Positions 7,681-14,280 of a stretch of 64,000 bases of DNA are shown piece by piece; the stretch's first letter is position 1, and every line of letters starts with the position of its first letter. The notes under the pieces were generated by a model. The model was given only the letters and a program-made list of their open reading frames with translations. It was not told the DNA's origin and did no database searches. The DNA is from Micromonospora sp. C28SCA-DRY-2. Its GTDB lineage: Bacteria; Actinomycetota; Actinomycetes; Mycobacteriales; Micromonosporaceae. Where the stretch lies: contig NZ_JAUMKD010000004.1 of NCBI RefSeq assembly GCF_030519475.1, positions 521,501 through 585,500 on the forward strand. The letters run 5' to 3'. The translations under genes and the position numbers were made by a program.

Positions 7681-8679
7681 ATGAGTGGAACCGGGTCGGG
7701 TGACCAGGGCCGGCAGCAGGCTCAGGCGGGCGGCCAGCCACCGGGCCGGCGGGATGCGGGCCAGCAGCCGGACGAGCGCGGCAGCCGGCACGCGCAGTAC
7801 GGCGACCAGCCGCCCGGCCCGGGTCGGCAGGGCGAACCGGACGTGCTGCTGGACGTGCCCGACCTCCGGGTGGAGTCCATCCGGCTGGCCGTGGACGCGC
7901 TGCGCGCCGACATCTCCCTCAAGGCCCGGCTGGCGAACCTGGTGCAGCTCGACGCCGGCGTCCGGGTCGACCTGCACGGCGTCGAACTGGACATCACCGA
8001 CGTACGCGCCGAGGTGCTGCTGAAGGTGCGGCTGGAGGAGGTGAGCCGGATCCTGGACCGCGCGCTGACCACCATCGAGCGGAACCCGCAGATCATCGAG
8101 ATGCTGGCCGGTGCCGCCGGCGGGGTGGGCGACGACGTGCACCGGACCGCCCAGCAGGTCACCGGCAGCACCGAGCGCCTCGACACGGTGGTGGACCGGC
8201 TCGGCAGGGAGATCGGTTCGATCAGCGCCCAGGCCAGGTACCGGGGTCCGGAAGGCGCCGCCGAGGGCGGCCGGGAGCAGGGCGGCGGTGGGCAGGGTCG
8301 GCCGGGCGGCGGCCAGGGGCAGCAGCCCGGCGGCGGGCGTCAGGCGGCCGGTGGCGGCCAGGCGGAGCAGCGGCAGCAGGGCGGTGGGGCGCCCGGCGGC
8401 GGTCAGGCCGAGCAGGCGCGGCCGGGCGGTGCGCAGGGTCAGCCGGGCGGCGGCCCGGGGCAGCAGCCAGGCGGCGGTGGCGGACGCCAGCCGGGCGGTG
8501 CCGGGCCGGGACGGCCGGAACCGGGTGCGCAGGGCGGCGGCCAGGGTCAGCCGGGAGGCGGCGAAGCCGGGCCCAGCCCGACGGAGCTGGCCGCGCAGGC
8601 CAGCGAGGCGCTCCGGCAGGCCGGGCGCAGCGTCTGGGAGGCGATCCAGAGCGGGGTGAGCCAGCACCGCCCCCGCTGA
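7681..8679 (+). CDS. conserved helical-core protein with a Gly/Gln-rich low-complexity tail
   Basis: A 332-residue protein in three parts: a disordered polar N-terminus (1-53); a conserved central region (about 54-195) with the regular amphipathic stretch VDALRADISLKARLANLVQLD, HGVELDITDVRAEVLLKVRLEEV and TTIERNPQIIEML; and a collagen-like tail (about 196-305) of GGGQGQPGG/GGRQ-type repeats ending in a short helix (ELAAQASEALRQAGRSVWEAI). No signal peptide or membrane span. The GGGGGAG ribosome site at 7666-7672 selects the ATG at 7681. The core resembles uncharacterised actinobacterial proteins; I cannot assign a function. The stop is 1 bp from the convergent membrane methyltransferase gene. 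Confidence 0.75.
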   Translation: MSGTGSGDQGRQQAQAGGQPPGRRDAGQQPDERGSRHAQYGDQPPGPGRQGEPDVLLDVPDLRVESIRLAVDALRADISLKARLANLVQLDAGVRVDLHGVELDITDVRAEVLLKVRLEEVSRILDRALTTIERNPQIIEMLAGAAGGVGDDVHRTAQQVTGSTERLDTVVDRLGREIGSISAQARYRGPEGAAEGGREQGGGGQGRPGGGQGQQPGGGRQAAGGGQAEQRQQGGGAPGGGQAEQARPGGAQGQPGGGPGQQPGGGGGRQPGGAGPGRPEPGAQGGGQGQPGGGEAGPSPTELAAQASEALRQAGRSVWEAIQSGVSQHRPR

Positions 8680-8680
8680 G

Positions 8681-9289
8681 TCAGACCCGCTCCAGCCGCC
8701 CCAGCCCGGGCAGGAAGCGCCCGACGCCGGCCGCGTACCGGCGGTAGGCCTCGCCGTGGGTGGCGAGGAGGTAGGGCTCCTCGACGGCGCGTACCTGAAG
8801 TTGCAGCGCCAGCACCAGGACGAGCCAGGCGGCCACCGAGACGGCGTTCGGCACCAGGAGGGTCAGGCCGAGGGTGGTGGCCGCCATGGCGGTGAAGATG
8901 GGATTGCGGGCCAGCGCGAACGCGCCGTGGGTCACCAGCTCGGTGCGTTCGGTCGGGTCCACGCCGATGCGCCAGGACGTCCCCATGGCGAGCTGGGCGG
9001 CGAGCGTGGCGACGATGCCGATGACCGTCACGACCAGGCCGACGAGGTGCAGCGGTCGGTGGTCGACGCCGGGCAGGGGCGGCAGGCCGGCGAGGGCAGC
9101 CACCGGACCGCCGAAGCCGAGCACGAGCGCGGCGACGAACAGCAGTTTGGCCCACCAGCGCAGGGTGCCGGGCCGGCCGGCGTCGAGGCGTAGGCCGGTG
9201 TCTCCGGTGCGGCGCCACTGGGTCACGGTTCGCCAGCCGAACGCCAGCAGCAGACCGAGCAGGTAGAGCAGCAGTGCGAGCCAGGCCAT
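8681..9289 (-). CDS. isoprenylcysteine carboxyl methyltransferase-like (ICMT/PEMT) membrane protein
   Basis: A 202-residue integral membrane protein with about five hydrophobic segments. THGAFALARNPIF is the family signature region (GxYxxxRHPxY type) and EEPYLLATHGEAYRRY is the matching C-terminal element where SAM binds in ICMT/PEMT proteins. The ATG is 3 bp after the CDF exporter stop, so it is the third gene of a regulator-exporter-methyltransferase operon. Bacterial members methylate lipids or small molecules, or have unknown substrates; the link to metal resistance is by position only. Confidence 0.85.
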   Translation of the reverse strand: MAWLALLLYLLGLLLAFGWRTVTQWRRTGDTGLRLDAGRPGTLRWWAKLLFVAALVLGFGGPVAALAGLPPLPGVDHRPLHLVGLVVTVIGIVATLAAQLAMGTSWRIGVDPTERTELVTHGAFALARNPIFTAMAATTLGLTLLVPNAVSVAAWLVLVLALQLQVRAVEEPYLLATHGEAYRRYAAGVGRFLPGLGRLERV

Positions 9290-9292
9290 CGT

Positions 9293-9985
9293 TCACGCCT
9301 TCCGGTCGGTGCAGCAGCCGTCGGCGCAGCCGGAGACGCGGTCGGCGCCGGTGGCGATCGCTGGTGCGCAGTCGTCGCAGTGCTCGCCGCGCCAGGCCGC
9401 CACGCCCTCCTTCACCGCTACGCCGGCGATGACGAGCCCGGCGACGGGGTCGGCCCAGGACCAACCCCACAGCGCGTTGAGGAGCAGCCCGAGGAGGAGC
9501 ACCGCGGACAGGTAGGTGCAGAGCATCGTCTGCGTGGAGTCGGCCATCACGCTGGCGGAGCCCAGTTCCCGGCCGGTACGTCGCTTCGCGCGGACCAGCA
9601 GCGGCATGACGATCAGCGACGCGACGGCCAGGCCGATGCCGACGGGGCTGGCGTCGGCGTCGCCGCCGGCGAGGAGCGAGCGGAGGGCGTCGACGGTCAC
9701 CCAGGCGGCCAGGGCGAAGAACGACACGCCGATCAGCCGCAGCGCCAGGCGCTCGCGGTCCTCCGGTACCCGGGAGCGGAACTGCCAGATCAGCACGGCG
9801 GCGCTGGACACCTCGACGAACGAGTCCAGGCCGAAGCCGATCAGCGCCGTGGACGAGGCGGCCGCGCCGGCGGCCATGGCGACCAGGCCCTCGAGCAGGT
9901 TGTAGCCGGCGGTGGCGTAGGCCAACCACAGGCTGCGCCGCGACAGCACCGCCCGGCGTTCCGGGGACAGCAGGGCGACGCTCAC
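9293..9985 (-). CDS. cation diffusion facilitator (CDF) metal exporter
   Basis: A 230-residue membrane protein that probably exports divalent metal (Zn, Cd or Pb) by proton exchange. Six hydrophobic segments are visible; transport-site residues lie in GLDSFVEVSS (TM2) and MADSTQTMLCTY (TM5), a subfamily in which Asp, Glu and Cys replace the usual His. The cytoplasmic tail is Cys-rich (EHCDDC, SGCADGCC), a likely metal-binding patch in place of the long C-terminal domain of classical CDFs. The GTG start overlaps the stop of the ArsR gene (GTGA at 9985-9982), implying translational coupling and co-regulation by that metal sensor. Confidence 0.9.
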   Translation of the reverse strand: MSVALLSPERRAVLSRRSLWLAYATAGYNLLEGLVAMAAGAAASSTALIGFGLDSFVEVSSAAVLIWQFRSRVPEDRERLALRLIGVSFFALAAWVTVDALRSLLAGGDADASPVGIGLAVASLIVMPLLVRAKRRTGRELGSASVMADSTQTMLCTYLSAVLLLGLLLNALWGWSWADPVAGLVIAGVAVKEGVAAWRGEHCDDCAPAIATGADRVSGCADGCCTDRKA

Positions 9986-10332
9986 GCGCTCGCCCCGACC
10001 GTGGGGGTGCCGTAGACCGGGCAGAGGGCCACCGCCTCGCCGGTGGCGGCCAGGAGCTGCTCCGCCGAGCGCAGCAGATCCAGCAGCTCCGGCCGGGTCA
10101 ACGCGTAGAACGACTGCCGCCCCTCGACGCGGTAGTCGATCAGCCCGCAGTCCCGCAGACAGGCCAGGTGCTTTGAGACCGTCGACTGCGCCAGGCCCAA
10201 CTCGTTGGTCAGGTCGACCACCCGCGCCTCGCCGGACGCGAGCCGTCGCAGGATCGCCAACCGGGTCGGGTCGCCGAGCGACCGGAACAGCGCCACAGCC
10301 GGTTCCCGCCCAGCGGTACAACCAATCGCCAT
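9982..10332 (-). CDS. ArsR/SmtB-family metal sensor, CmtR-like
   Basis: A 116-residue winged-helix repressor: SLGDPTRLAILRRLASGEARV, then the recognition region LGLAQSTVSKHLACLRDCGL and wing RVEGRQSFYAL. The CLRDC pair in the recognition helix plus a lone Cys near the C-terminus (ALCPVYG) is the ligand set of mycobacterial CmtR, which senses Cd(II) and Pb(II) through Cys57, Cys61 and Cys102. I therefore infer a soft-metal sensor that represses its own operon until metal binds. The ATG is leaderless: TATCAT ends 6 bases upstream. The CDF exporter gene follows with overlapping stop and start codons. Confidence 0.9.
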   Translation of the reverse strand: MAIGCTAGREPAVALFRSLGDPTRLAILRRLASGEARVVDLTNELGLAQSTVSKHLACLRDCGLIDYRVEGRQSFYALTRPELLDLLRSAEQLLAATGEAVALCPVYGTPTVGASA

Positions 10333-10338
10333 AGCGTG

Positions 10339-10369
10339 ATGATAGCGCCGGCTCGGCATCATGTGGCAA
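10339..10369 (-). promoter_or_regulatory. promoter of the metal-sensor/CDF operon, with possible operator
   Basis: On the minus strand TTGCCA (10364-10369) and TATCAT (10339-10344) are separated by 19 bases, and the sensor ATG is 6 bases after the -10. The promoter lies in an imperfect inverted repeat with ATGAT/ATCAT ends and a GCCGAGCCGGC centre, a plausible ArsR-family operator overlapping the RNA polymerase site. Confidence 0.55.
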
Positions 10370-10494
10370 CCGGCGCGGGCGCTGGCGGCAGCCCGCGGGC
10401 CACCGGGGACCTGCGTCGGCGCGGCGAAAAGAGGCTGGTCGGACACCCCGCCGTACGGCGGAACGCCGATCGCGCAACCGCGTCCTGGCTCGCG

Positions 10495-10540
10495 CCACCT
10501 GGCCGCCTCCGGCAGTGCTCTGCCGGAGGCGGCCAGGTGG
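10495..10540. terminator. very stable hairpin after the RidA-family gene
   Basis: A perfect 20-bp stem (10495-10514 with 10521-10540) closes a 6-base loop, beginning 2 bp past the stop of the minus-strand RidA gene. The strongest intrinsic hairpin in this part of the window. Confidence 0.85.
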
Positions 10541-10542
10541 TG

Positions 10543-10938
10543 TCACGCGACGGCGGTCCCCTCGAGTTCGACCATCAGCTCGGGGATCGCCAGCCGGGTC
10601 ACCCCGAGCATCGTGGTGGTCGGCGCCACCCCGGCGGCGCCCAGCCGCGACGCCAGCACGCCGTAGTGCCGGAAGAGCAGGTCGACGTCGGTGGTGTAGA
10701 CGTTGAGCCGGACGAGGTTCGCCAGCGACATGCCGGCCTCGCTGAGCACGGCCTCCAGGTTGTCCAGGCTCAGCGCCACCTGTGCCGCCATGTCGCCGGC
10801 ATGCTGGGGCTTGCCCTCGTCGCTCGTCGCGGTCTGCCCCGAGCAGTACAGCGTCCGGGTGTGCCCGGAGACGACCTCACCCTGGTTGAATCCCATGCCC
10901 ACCGACCACGTCACCGGGTTGACCGCCGTTCGCTCCAT
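10543..10938 (-). CDS. RidA/YjgF/YER057c family protein
   Basis: A 131-residue protein of the trimeric RidA superfamily, whose founding members hydrolyse reactive enamine/imine intermediates. GHTRTLYCSGQTATSDEGKPQH, MAAQVALSLDNLEAVLSEAG and LVRLNVYTTDVD are the family pattern. Archetypal RidA has a catalytic Arg in a VNR-type motif near the C-terminus; here the corresponding stretch reads TTTMLGVTRLAIPELMVE, where an Arg follows LGVT, so activity cannot be judged. Divergent from a WYL regulator gene, with a palindromic operator between them, so probably controlled by that regulator. A GGAGTGG ribosome site supports the ATG. Confidence 0.85.
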   Translation of the reverse strand: MERTAVNPVTWSVGMGFNQGEVVSGHTRTLYCSGQTATSDEGKPQHAGDMAAQVALSLDNLEAVLSEAGMSLANLVRLNVYTTDVDLLFRHYGVLASRLGAAGVAPTTTMLGVTRLAIPELMVELEGTAVA

Positions 10939-11018
10939 CGCAGATCCACTCCATTCGCTCCATCGGCCGTCGGCTCGGTAGCCGTCTCGCCGCCGTGCTG
11001 ATGAGCCTCCCAACGAAT

Positions 11019-11037
11019 CACGACATCTCATGTCGTG
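11019..11037. promoter_or_regulatory. operator palindrome in the RidA/WYL divergent region
   Basis: CACGACAT-CTC-ATGTCGTG: perfect 8-bp arms with a 3-base centre, 22 bp before the WYL regulator start and 81 bp before the RidA start. Its symmetry and position make it the likely binding site of the WYL regulator, for autoregulation and control of the RidA gene. Confidence 0.6.
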
Positions 11038-11058
11038 TATTCCTGGCATGATTTCCGG

Positions 11059-12033
11059 GTGCGCGCCGACCGGTTGGTCTCGCTGGTGCTGCTGTTGCGC
11101 CAGCGCGGTCGGCTGTCCGCGGCCACCCTGGCCCGCGAGCTGGAGGTGTCCACCCGCACCGTACTGCGCGACATCGAGGCGCTCTCCGCGGCCGGCGTCC
11201 CGGTCTACGCGGAACGCGGCCGGCACGGCGGGTTCGCGTTGCTGCCCGGTTTCCAGACCGAGCTCACCGGACTGAACCACGACGAGGCGCTCGCCCTGCT
11301 GGTCGCCGGCTCGCGGAGCGGCGCGCAGGCATTCGGCCTCGGCTCGGCCCTGGCGTCCGCCATGCGCAAGGTGGTGGACGCCCTGCCCGAGAGCCACCGG
11401 GACACCGTGACCGGCGCCGTCCAGCGACTGCTCGTCGACCCGGAGACCGACCTCCTCTCGCGCCGGCTGCTCCCCGAGGAGGTGCCCGACACGATCGTTG
11501 CCGAGGTCCGGCGCGCCGTGCTGGCCGGACACCGGCTGCGCATCCACTACGCGGCCGCGGGGCAGGCTCCGCGATGGCGCACGGTGGACCCGATCGGCCT
11601 GGTCACCGTGCGCGACCAGGGCTACCTGCTGGCCATGCGGTCCGGGGCGGACCGCACCTACCGGCTGTCCCGGGTCCTGGCCGCCGAGGAACTCGCCGAA
11701 CCCGCAGAGCGGCCGGACCGGGTCGACCTGGACCGGGCCTGGCAGGAACGCAGTGCGCGGTTCCGGACCGGCGGCGACCAGGTCACCGTGCTGGTACGGG
11801 TGAACCCGGCGCGGCGGGAGGAGCTGGTCGGCACCGCGCTGGCCGTCCGCACCGAAGAGACCGACGCGGACGGCTGGCTGCGACTGGAGGTGACCTTCCA
11901 GGACCCGAGACACGCCGAATGGGCGCTGTGGCAACTCGCCACGAACGCGGAAGCCCTGGCTCCGCAGTGGTTGCGCACCGCCCTGCGCGACCGCGCCGCC
12001 GCGATCGCCACCCGCTACGAAGCGTCGTCCTGA
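11059..12033 (+). CDS. HTH and WYL-domain transcriptional regulator
   Basis: A 324-residue regulator of the DeoR-like HTH plus WYL type. The N-terminal winged helix is RADRLVSLVLLLRQRGRLSAATLARELEVSTRTVLRDIEALSAAGVPVYAERGRHGGFALL, which I cite by its ends (residues 2-60). A WYL domain follows (about 140-220: RLRIHYAAAG, WRTVDPIGLVTVRDQGYLLA, YRLSRVLAAE) and a C-terminal WCX-type region. WYL domains bind ligands, often nucleic-acid or nucleotide related. GTG at 11059 is chosen because CATGAT (11047-11052) ends 6 bases before it, a leaderless start. The operator palindrome lies just upstream. Confidence 0.88.
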   Translation: MRADRLVSLVLLLRQRGRLSAATLARELEVSTRTVLRDIEALSAAGVPVYAERGRHGGFALLPGFQTELTGLNHDEALALLVAGSRSGAQAFGLGSALASAMRKVVDALPESHRDTVTGAVQRLLVDPETDLLSRRLLPEEVPDTIVAEVRRAVLAGHRLRIHYAAAGQAPRWRTVDPIGLVTVRDQGYLLAMRSGADRTYRLSRVLAAEELAEPAERPDRVDLDRAWQERSARFRTGGDQVTVLVRVNPARREELVGTALAVRTEETDADGWLRLEVTFQDPRHAEWALWQLATNAEALAPQWLRTALRDRAAAIATRYEASS

Positions 12034-12057
12034 GTCGTCATGGCGCTGGCCCGATGG

Positions 12058-12615
12058 TCAGCGGTTGGTCGCCGCCTGCCGCAGAGCCGCGTCCAGTCTC
12101 CGCAGTAGCTCCCCCGGCCGGCCGCGACCGCTCGGGGCGTTGGGGTAACGCCTCAGGACGTCCACTACGACGGCGCCCGCCAGGTCGCTCGCCTGCTGGA
12201 TGCAGCGGGCGCCGACGTCACGGTCGTCGCCGGCATCGAGCTCGAAGGCCCGCGCGGCGTGGGCGGCCGGTCCGAGGATGTGCAGGACCTGGGTCGCTTT
12301 CGCCAGGGGATGCAGGAACGCGGCACTGGCCGCGGCAACGGCCGCGCGGGCCGCCTCGCTCGCAGCGGCCTGTCCCGCGTCGCGGGTCTCCTGATACGCC
12401 CGCTGGGCCGCCCACGCCCTGTCCCGGATCGCCTTGGTCCGCTCGCCTCCCCCGGCGAACGCTCGCGCAGCCTCGATCGCGGCTCGTGGGCGGCAATCGT
12501 CCGGGCGGTCCCGTTGGAAGATCGCCAACGCCGGCTCCGCGCAGGCCGCCGCATAGCCCGCGATGTCGCGCAGCTCAGCCATGCTGAGTTCGATCACCAG
12601 ATTCTCATCGGGCAC
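12058..12615 (-). CDS. Imm5-like putative immunity protein
   Basis: A 185-residue all-helical protein. ELSMAELRDIAGYAAACAEPAL, AIEAARAFAGGGERTKAIR, EAARAAVAAASAAFLHPLA and the closing HILGPAAHAARAFEL match the putative-immunity Imm5-type family of polymorphic toxin systems, many members of which occur alone. I see no toxin gene, secretion-linked repeat protein or second immunity gene beside it, so it is an orphan. GTG at 12615 gives a start just before the conserved core; an ATG at 12663 would add 16 residues. Convergent with the WYL gene, 24 bp apart. The family call is moderately sure; protection against a specific toxin is inference. Confidence 0.6.
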   Translation of the reverse strand: MPDENLVIELSMAELRDIAGYAAACAEPALAIFQRDRPDDCRPRAAIEAARAFAGGGERTKAIRDRAWAAQRAYQETRDAGQAAASEAARAAVAAASAAFLHPLAKATQVLHILGPAAHAARAFELDAGDDRDVGARCIQQASDLAGAVVVDVLRRYPNAPSGRGRPGELLRRLDAALRQAATNR

Positions 12616-12849
12616 ACCGTCGACCGTATTACTGAACCGTCGGTTGAAGGTTCTCGGTGACATCCGCAGGGCGGTGGACCAGAAACCTTCAAGGACAGCG
12701 GACCTCCCGCCGGTTGGTCTAGGCGCCACGACCCCGCATGAGAGGGCAGATGCCGGCCTGACAGGACGGCTTGGAAGCTGTTGGCGCCGCATCGACCCGA
12801 GCGGGCGGGCGTGCGCCAGCACCCGTCCGATTCCTCGCGGACTCGCCAC

Positions 12850-12893
12850 CAAAAGCAGAGCGCCGACCGGCGTTTCCGCTGGTCGGCGCTGCT
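12850..12893 (-). terminator. terminator of the tRNA operon
   Basis: On the minus strand the arms AGCAGCGCCGACC and GGTCGGCGCTCTGCT pair with one bulge and are followed by TTTT. It starts about 20 bp past the tRNA-Phe 3' end, as expected for the end of the tRNA transcript. Confidence 0.75.
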
Positions 12894-12913
12894 TAGCCCG
12901 GCGAAAGGCTATG

Positions 12914-12987
12914 TGGCCAGGGGCGGGGTCGAACCGCCGACCTTCCGATTTTCAGTCGGACGCTCGTACCAACTGAGCTACCTGGCC
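12914..12987 (-). tRNA. tRNA-Phe (GAA)
   Basis: A 74-nt cloverleaf reads GGCCAGGTAGCTCAGTTGGT at the 5' end, has the anticodon loop CTGAAAA (anticodon GAA) and the T loop GGTTCGACCCC. The acceptor stem GGCCAGG pairs with CCTGGCC, discriminator A, and CCA is not encoded. Last of three co-directional tRNA genes. Confidence 0.97.
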
Positions 12988-13085
12988 GTGCTCGGCTCAT
13001 GCTACCCGCAGGGCGGAGTTTCCGCCGCGAGGGTCGCACGCTCCGATACGCAGAACGCCGCGCGGGTTGGGCGCGGCGTCAGCGC

Positions 13086-13162
13086 TGGCGGTCCTGACGG
13101 GACTTGAACCCGCGACCTCCGCCTTGACAGGGCGGCGAGCACTCCGACTGCTCCACAGGACC
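13086..13162 (-). tRNA. tRNA-Asp (GTC)
   Basis: The acceptor stem GGTCCTG pairs with CAGGACC. The anticodon loop is CTGTCAA (anticodon GTC) and the T arm CGGGTTCAAGTCCCG. Discriminator G is followed by an encoded CCA at the 3' end, unlike the flanking tRNA-Phe. Middle gene of the cluster. Confidence 0.97.
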
Positions 13163-13192
13163 TAGCTTTGTTGCTCCGGCTTGCGCCGGTCG

Positions 13193-13265
13193 TGCCCCCA
13201 ACGGGATTCGAACCCGTGCTACCGCCTTGAAAGGGCGGCGTCCTGGGCCGCTAGACGATGAGGGC
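13193..13265 (-). tRNA. tRNA-Glu (TTC)
   Basis: A 73-nt tRNA beginning GCCCTCATCGTCTAG, with anticodon loop CTTTCAA (anticodon TTC) and T arm CGGGTTCGAATCCCG. The acceptor stem pairs GCCCTCA with TGGGGGC, including one T-G wobble. First gene of the Glu-Asp-Phe cluster, an order common in actinobacteria. Confidence 0.97.
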
Positions 13266-13337
13266 GGCCCCGCCATCATTGCACATTCGCAACTTCAAGC
13301 GGACTTGCTCCCATCCGGCCCCGCCGGAGGCTTGGAA

Positions 13338-13367
13338 AGCATACGTGATGCCCGGCCGGTCGACCAA
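13338..13367 (-). promoter_or_regulatory. probable promoter of the tRNA-Glu-Asp-Phe operon
   Basis: On the minus strand TTGGTC (13362-13367), an 18-base spacer and TATGCT (13338-13343) form a primary-sigma-type promoter about 70 bp before the mature tRNA-Glu 5' end. Confidence 0.5.
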
Positions 13368-13416
13368 ACCGGTATGGCGGTAGCCACAACGACACACGAA
13401 ACCGCAGGTCAGCGGG

Positions 13417-14205
13417 CTAGCGGAGCTTGGTGACGCCGTACCGGCGCTTCAGGTCGCCGATCAGCGCGGGGCAGGCGGCCAGCGTCGCATGCCGGTCGCC
13501 GCCGCCGTCGTGCAGCAGGACGACAGCGCCGGGCCGGGCGGCGGTGTGCACCCGCTTGGCGATCGTCGCCGCGGGCGGCTTGCCCCAGTCCTGCGGGTCC
13601 ACGGTCCAGTGCAGCGACCTCATGCCGAGCTGCTTGGCCGTCGCCACCACCTCGGCCGTCCACCGCCCGCCGGGCTGCCGGTAGAACGGCACCCGCGCCC
13701 CGGGCACGGCCGCCTGGATGGCCTTGTTCGTCCGGACCAGGTCGGCCCGGATCTCCGCCACCGGCCGCCGGCCCAGGTCAACGTCGTGGTTCCAGCTGTG
13801 GTTGCAGAGCTGGTGGCCCTCCCGGACGATCCGCCGCACCAGCTGGGGGTGGCGTCGGACGTTCCGCCCGACCACGCAGAACGTGGCGCTGACCCGGGCC
13901 GCCCGCAGCCGGTCGAGGACCTTCGGCGTCCAGACCGGGTCGGGTCCGTCGTCGAAGGTGAGCGCGACCTGGCGGACCCCCGTGCCCCGCTGCAACCCGG
14001 CCGGCAGCGTCTTCGGCAGCGGCCGCAGCCGGGGGCGGGACGGGGTGGCACGGGTCGGTCGGGGGGTCGGGGTGACGTCCGGCGTGGGGGTGGCCGTACC
14101 GGCGACGGTCGGCGGAGCCGCCGGCCGGTCGGTCGCGGTGCCGCTCTCGCCAGCGAGGACGATCACCAGGACCAGGGCGTACGCCAGCAGGGCGCGGTGG
14201 CGCAT
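13417..14205 (-). CDS. secreted or membrane-anchored polysaccharide deacetylase (NodB domain)
   Basis: A 262-residue CE4 family enzyme that probably removes N- or O-acetyl groups from peptidoglycan or another polysaccharide outside the membrane. Residues 1-19 form a signal peptide or anchor; a Pro/Thr-rich spacer runs to about 70. The NodB domain (about 78-255) has all five motifs: TFDDGPD with the metal and base Asp residues, NHSWNHD with both metal His, FYRQPGGRW, VDPQDW and LLHDGGG. A GGGAG ribosome site precedes the ATG. It lies 75 bp downstream of the MerR-type regulator on the same strand, but a functional link to the carotenoid genes is not evident. Confidence 0.93.
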   Translation of the reverse strand: MRHRALLAYALVLVIVLAGESGTATDRPAAPPTVAGTATPTPDVTPTPRPTRATPSRPRLRPLPKTLPAGLQRGTGVRQVALTFDDGPDPVWTPKVLDRLRAARVSATFCVVGRNVRRHPQLVRRIVREGHQLCNHSWNHDVDLGRRPVAEIRADLVRTNKAIQAAVPGARVPFYRQPGGRWTAEVVATAKQLGMRSLHWTVDPQDWGKPPAATIAKRVHTAARPGAVVLLHDGGGDRHATLAACPALIGDLKRRYGVTKLR

Positions 14206-14280
14206 CGTTCGCTCCCGGAGGGGTCGGGGTTCGCGGACCCCACGACGGTAGTGGACGCCCGCCGGGAGCCGGGAGCCCGG

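Noticed and set aside
12781..13107. Plus-strand open frame across the tRNA-Phe region
   Set aside because: It runs through a tRNA gene and its terminator and has no protein-like composition.
12914..13265. tRNA cluster as an attachment site of an integrated element
   Set aside because: No integrase, no duplicated tRNA end and no compositional break was seen on either side.
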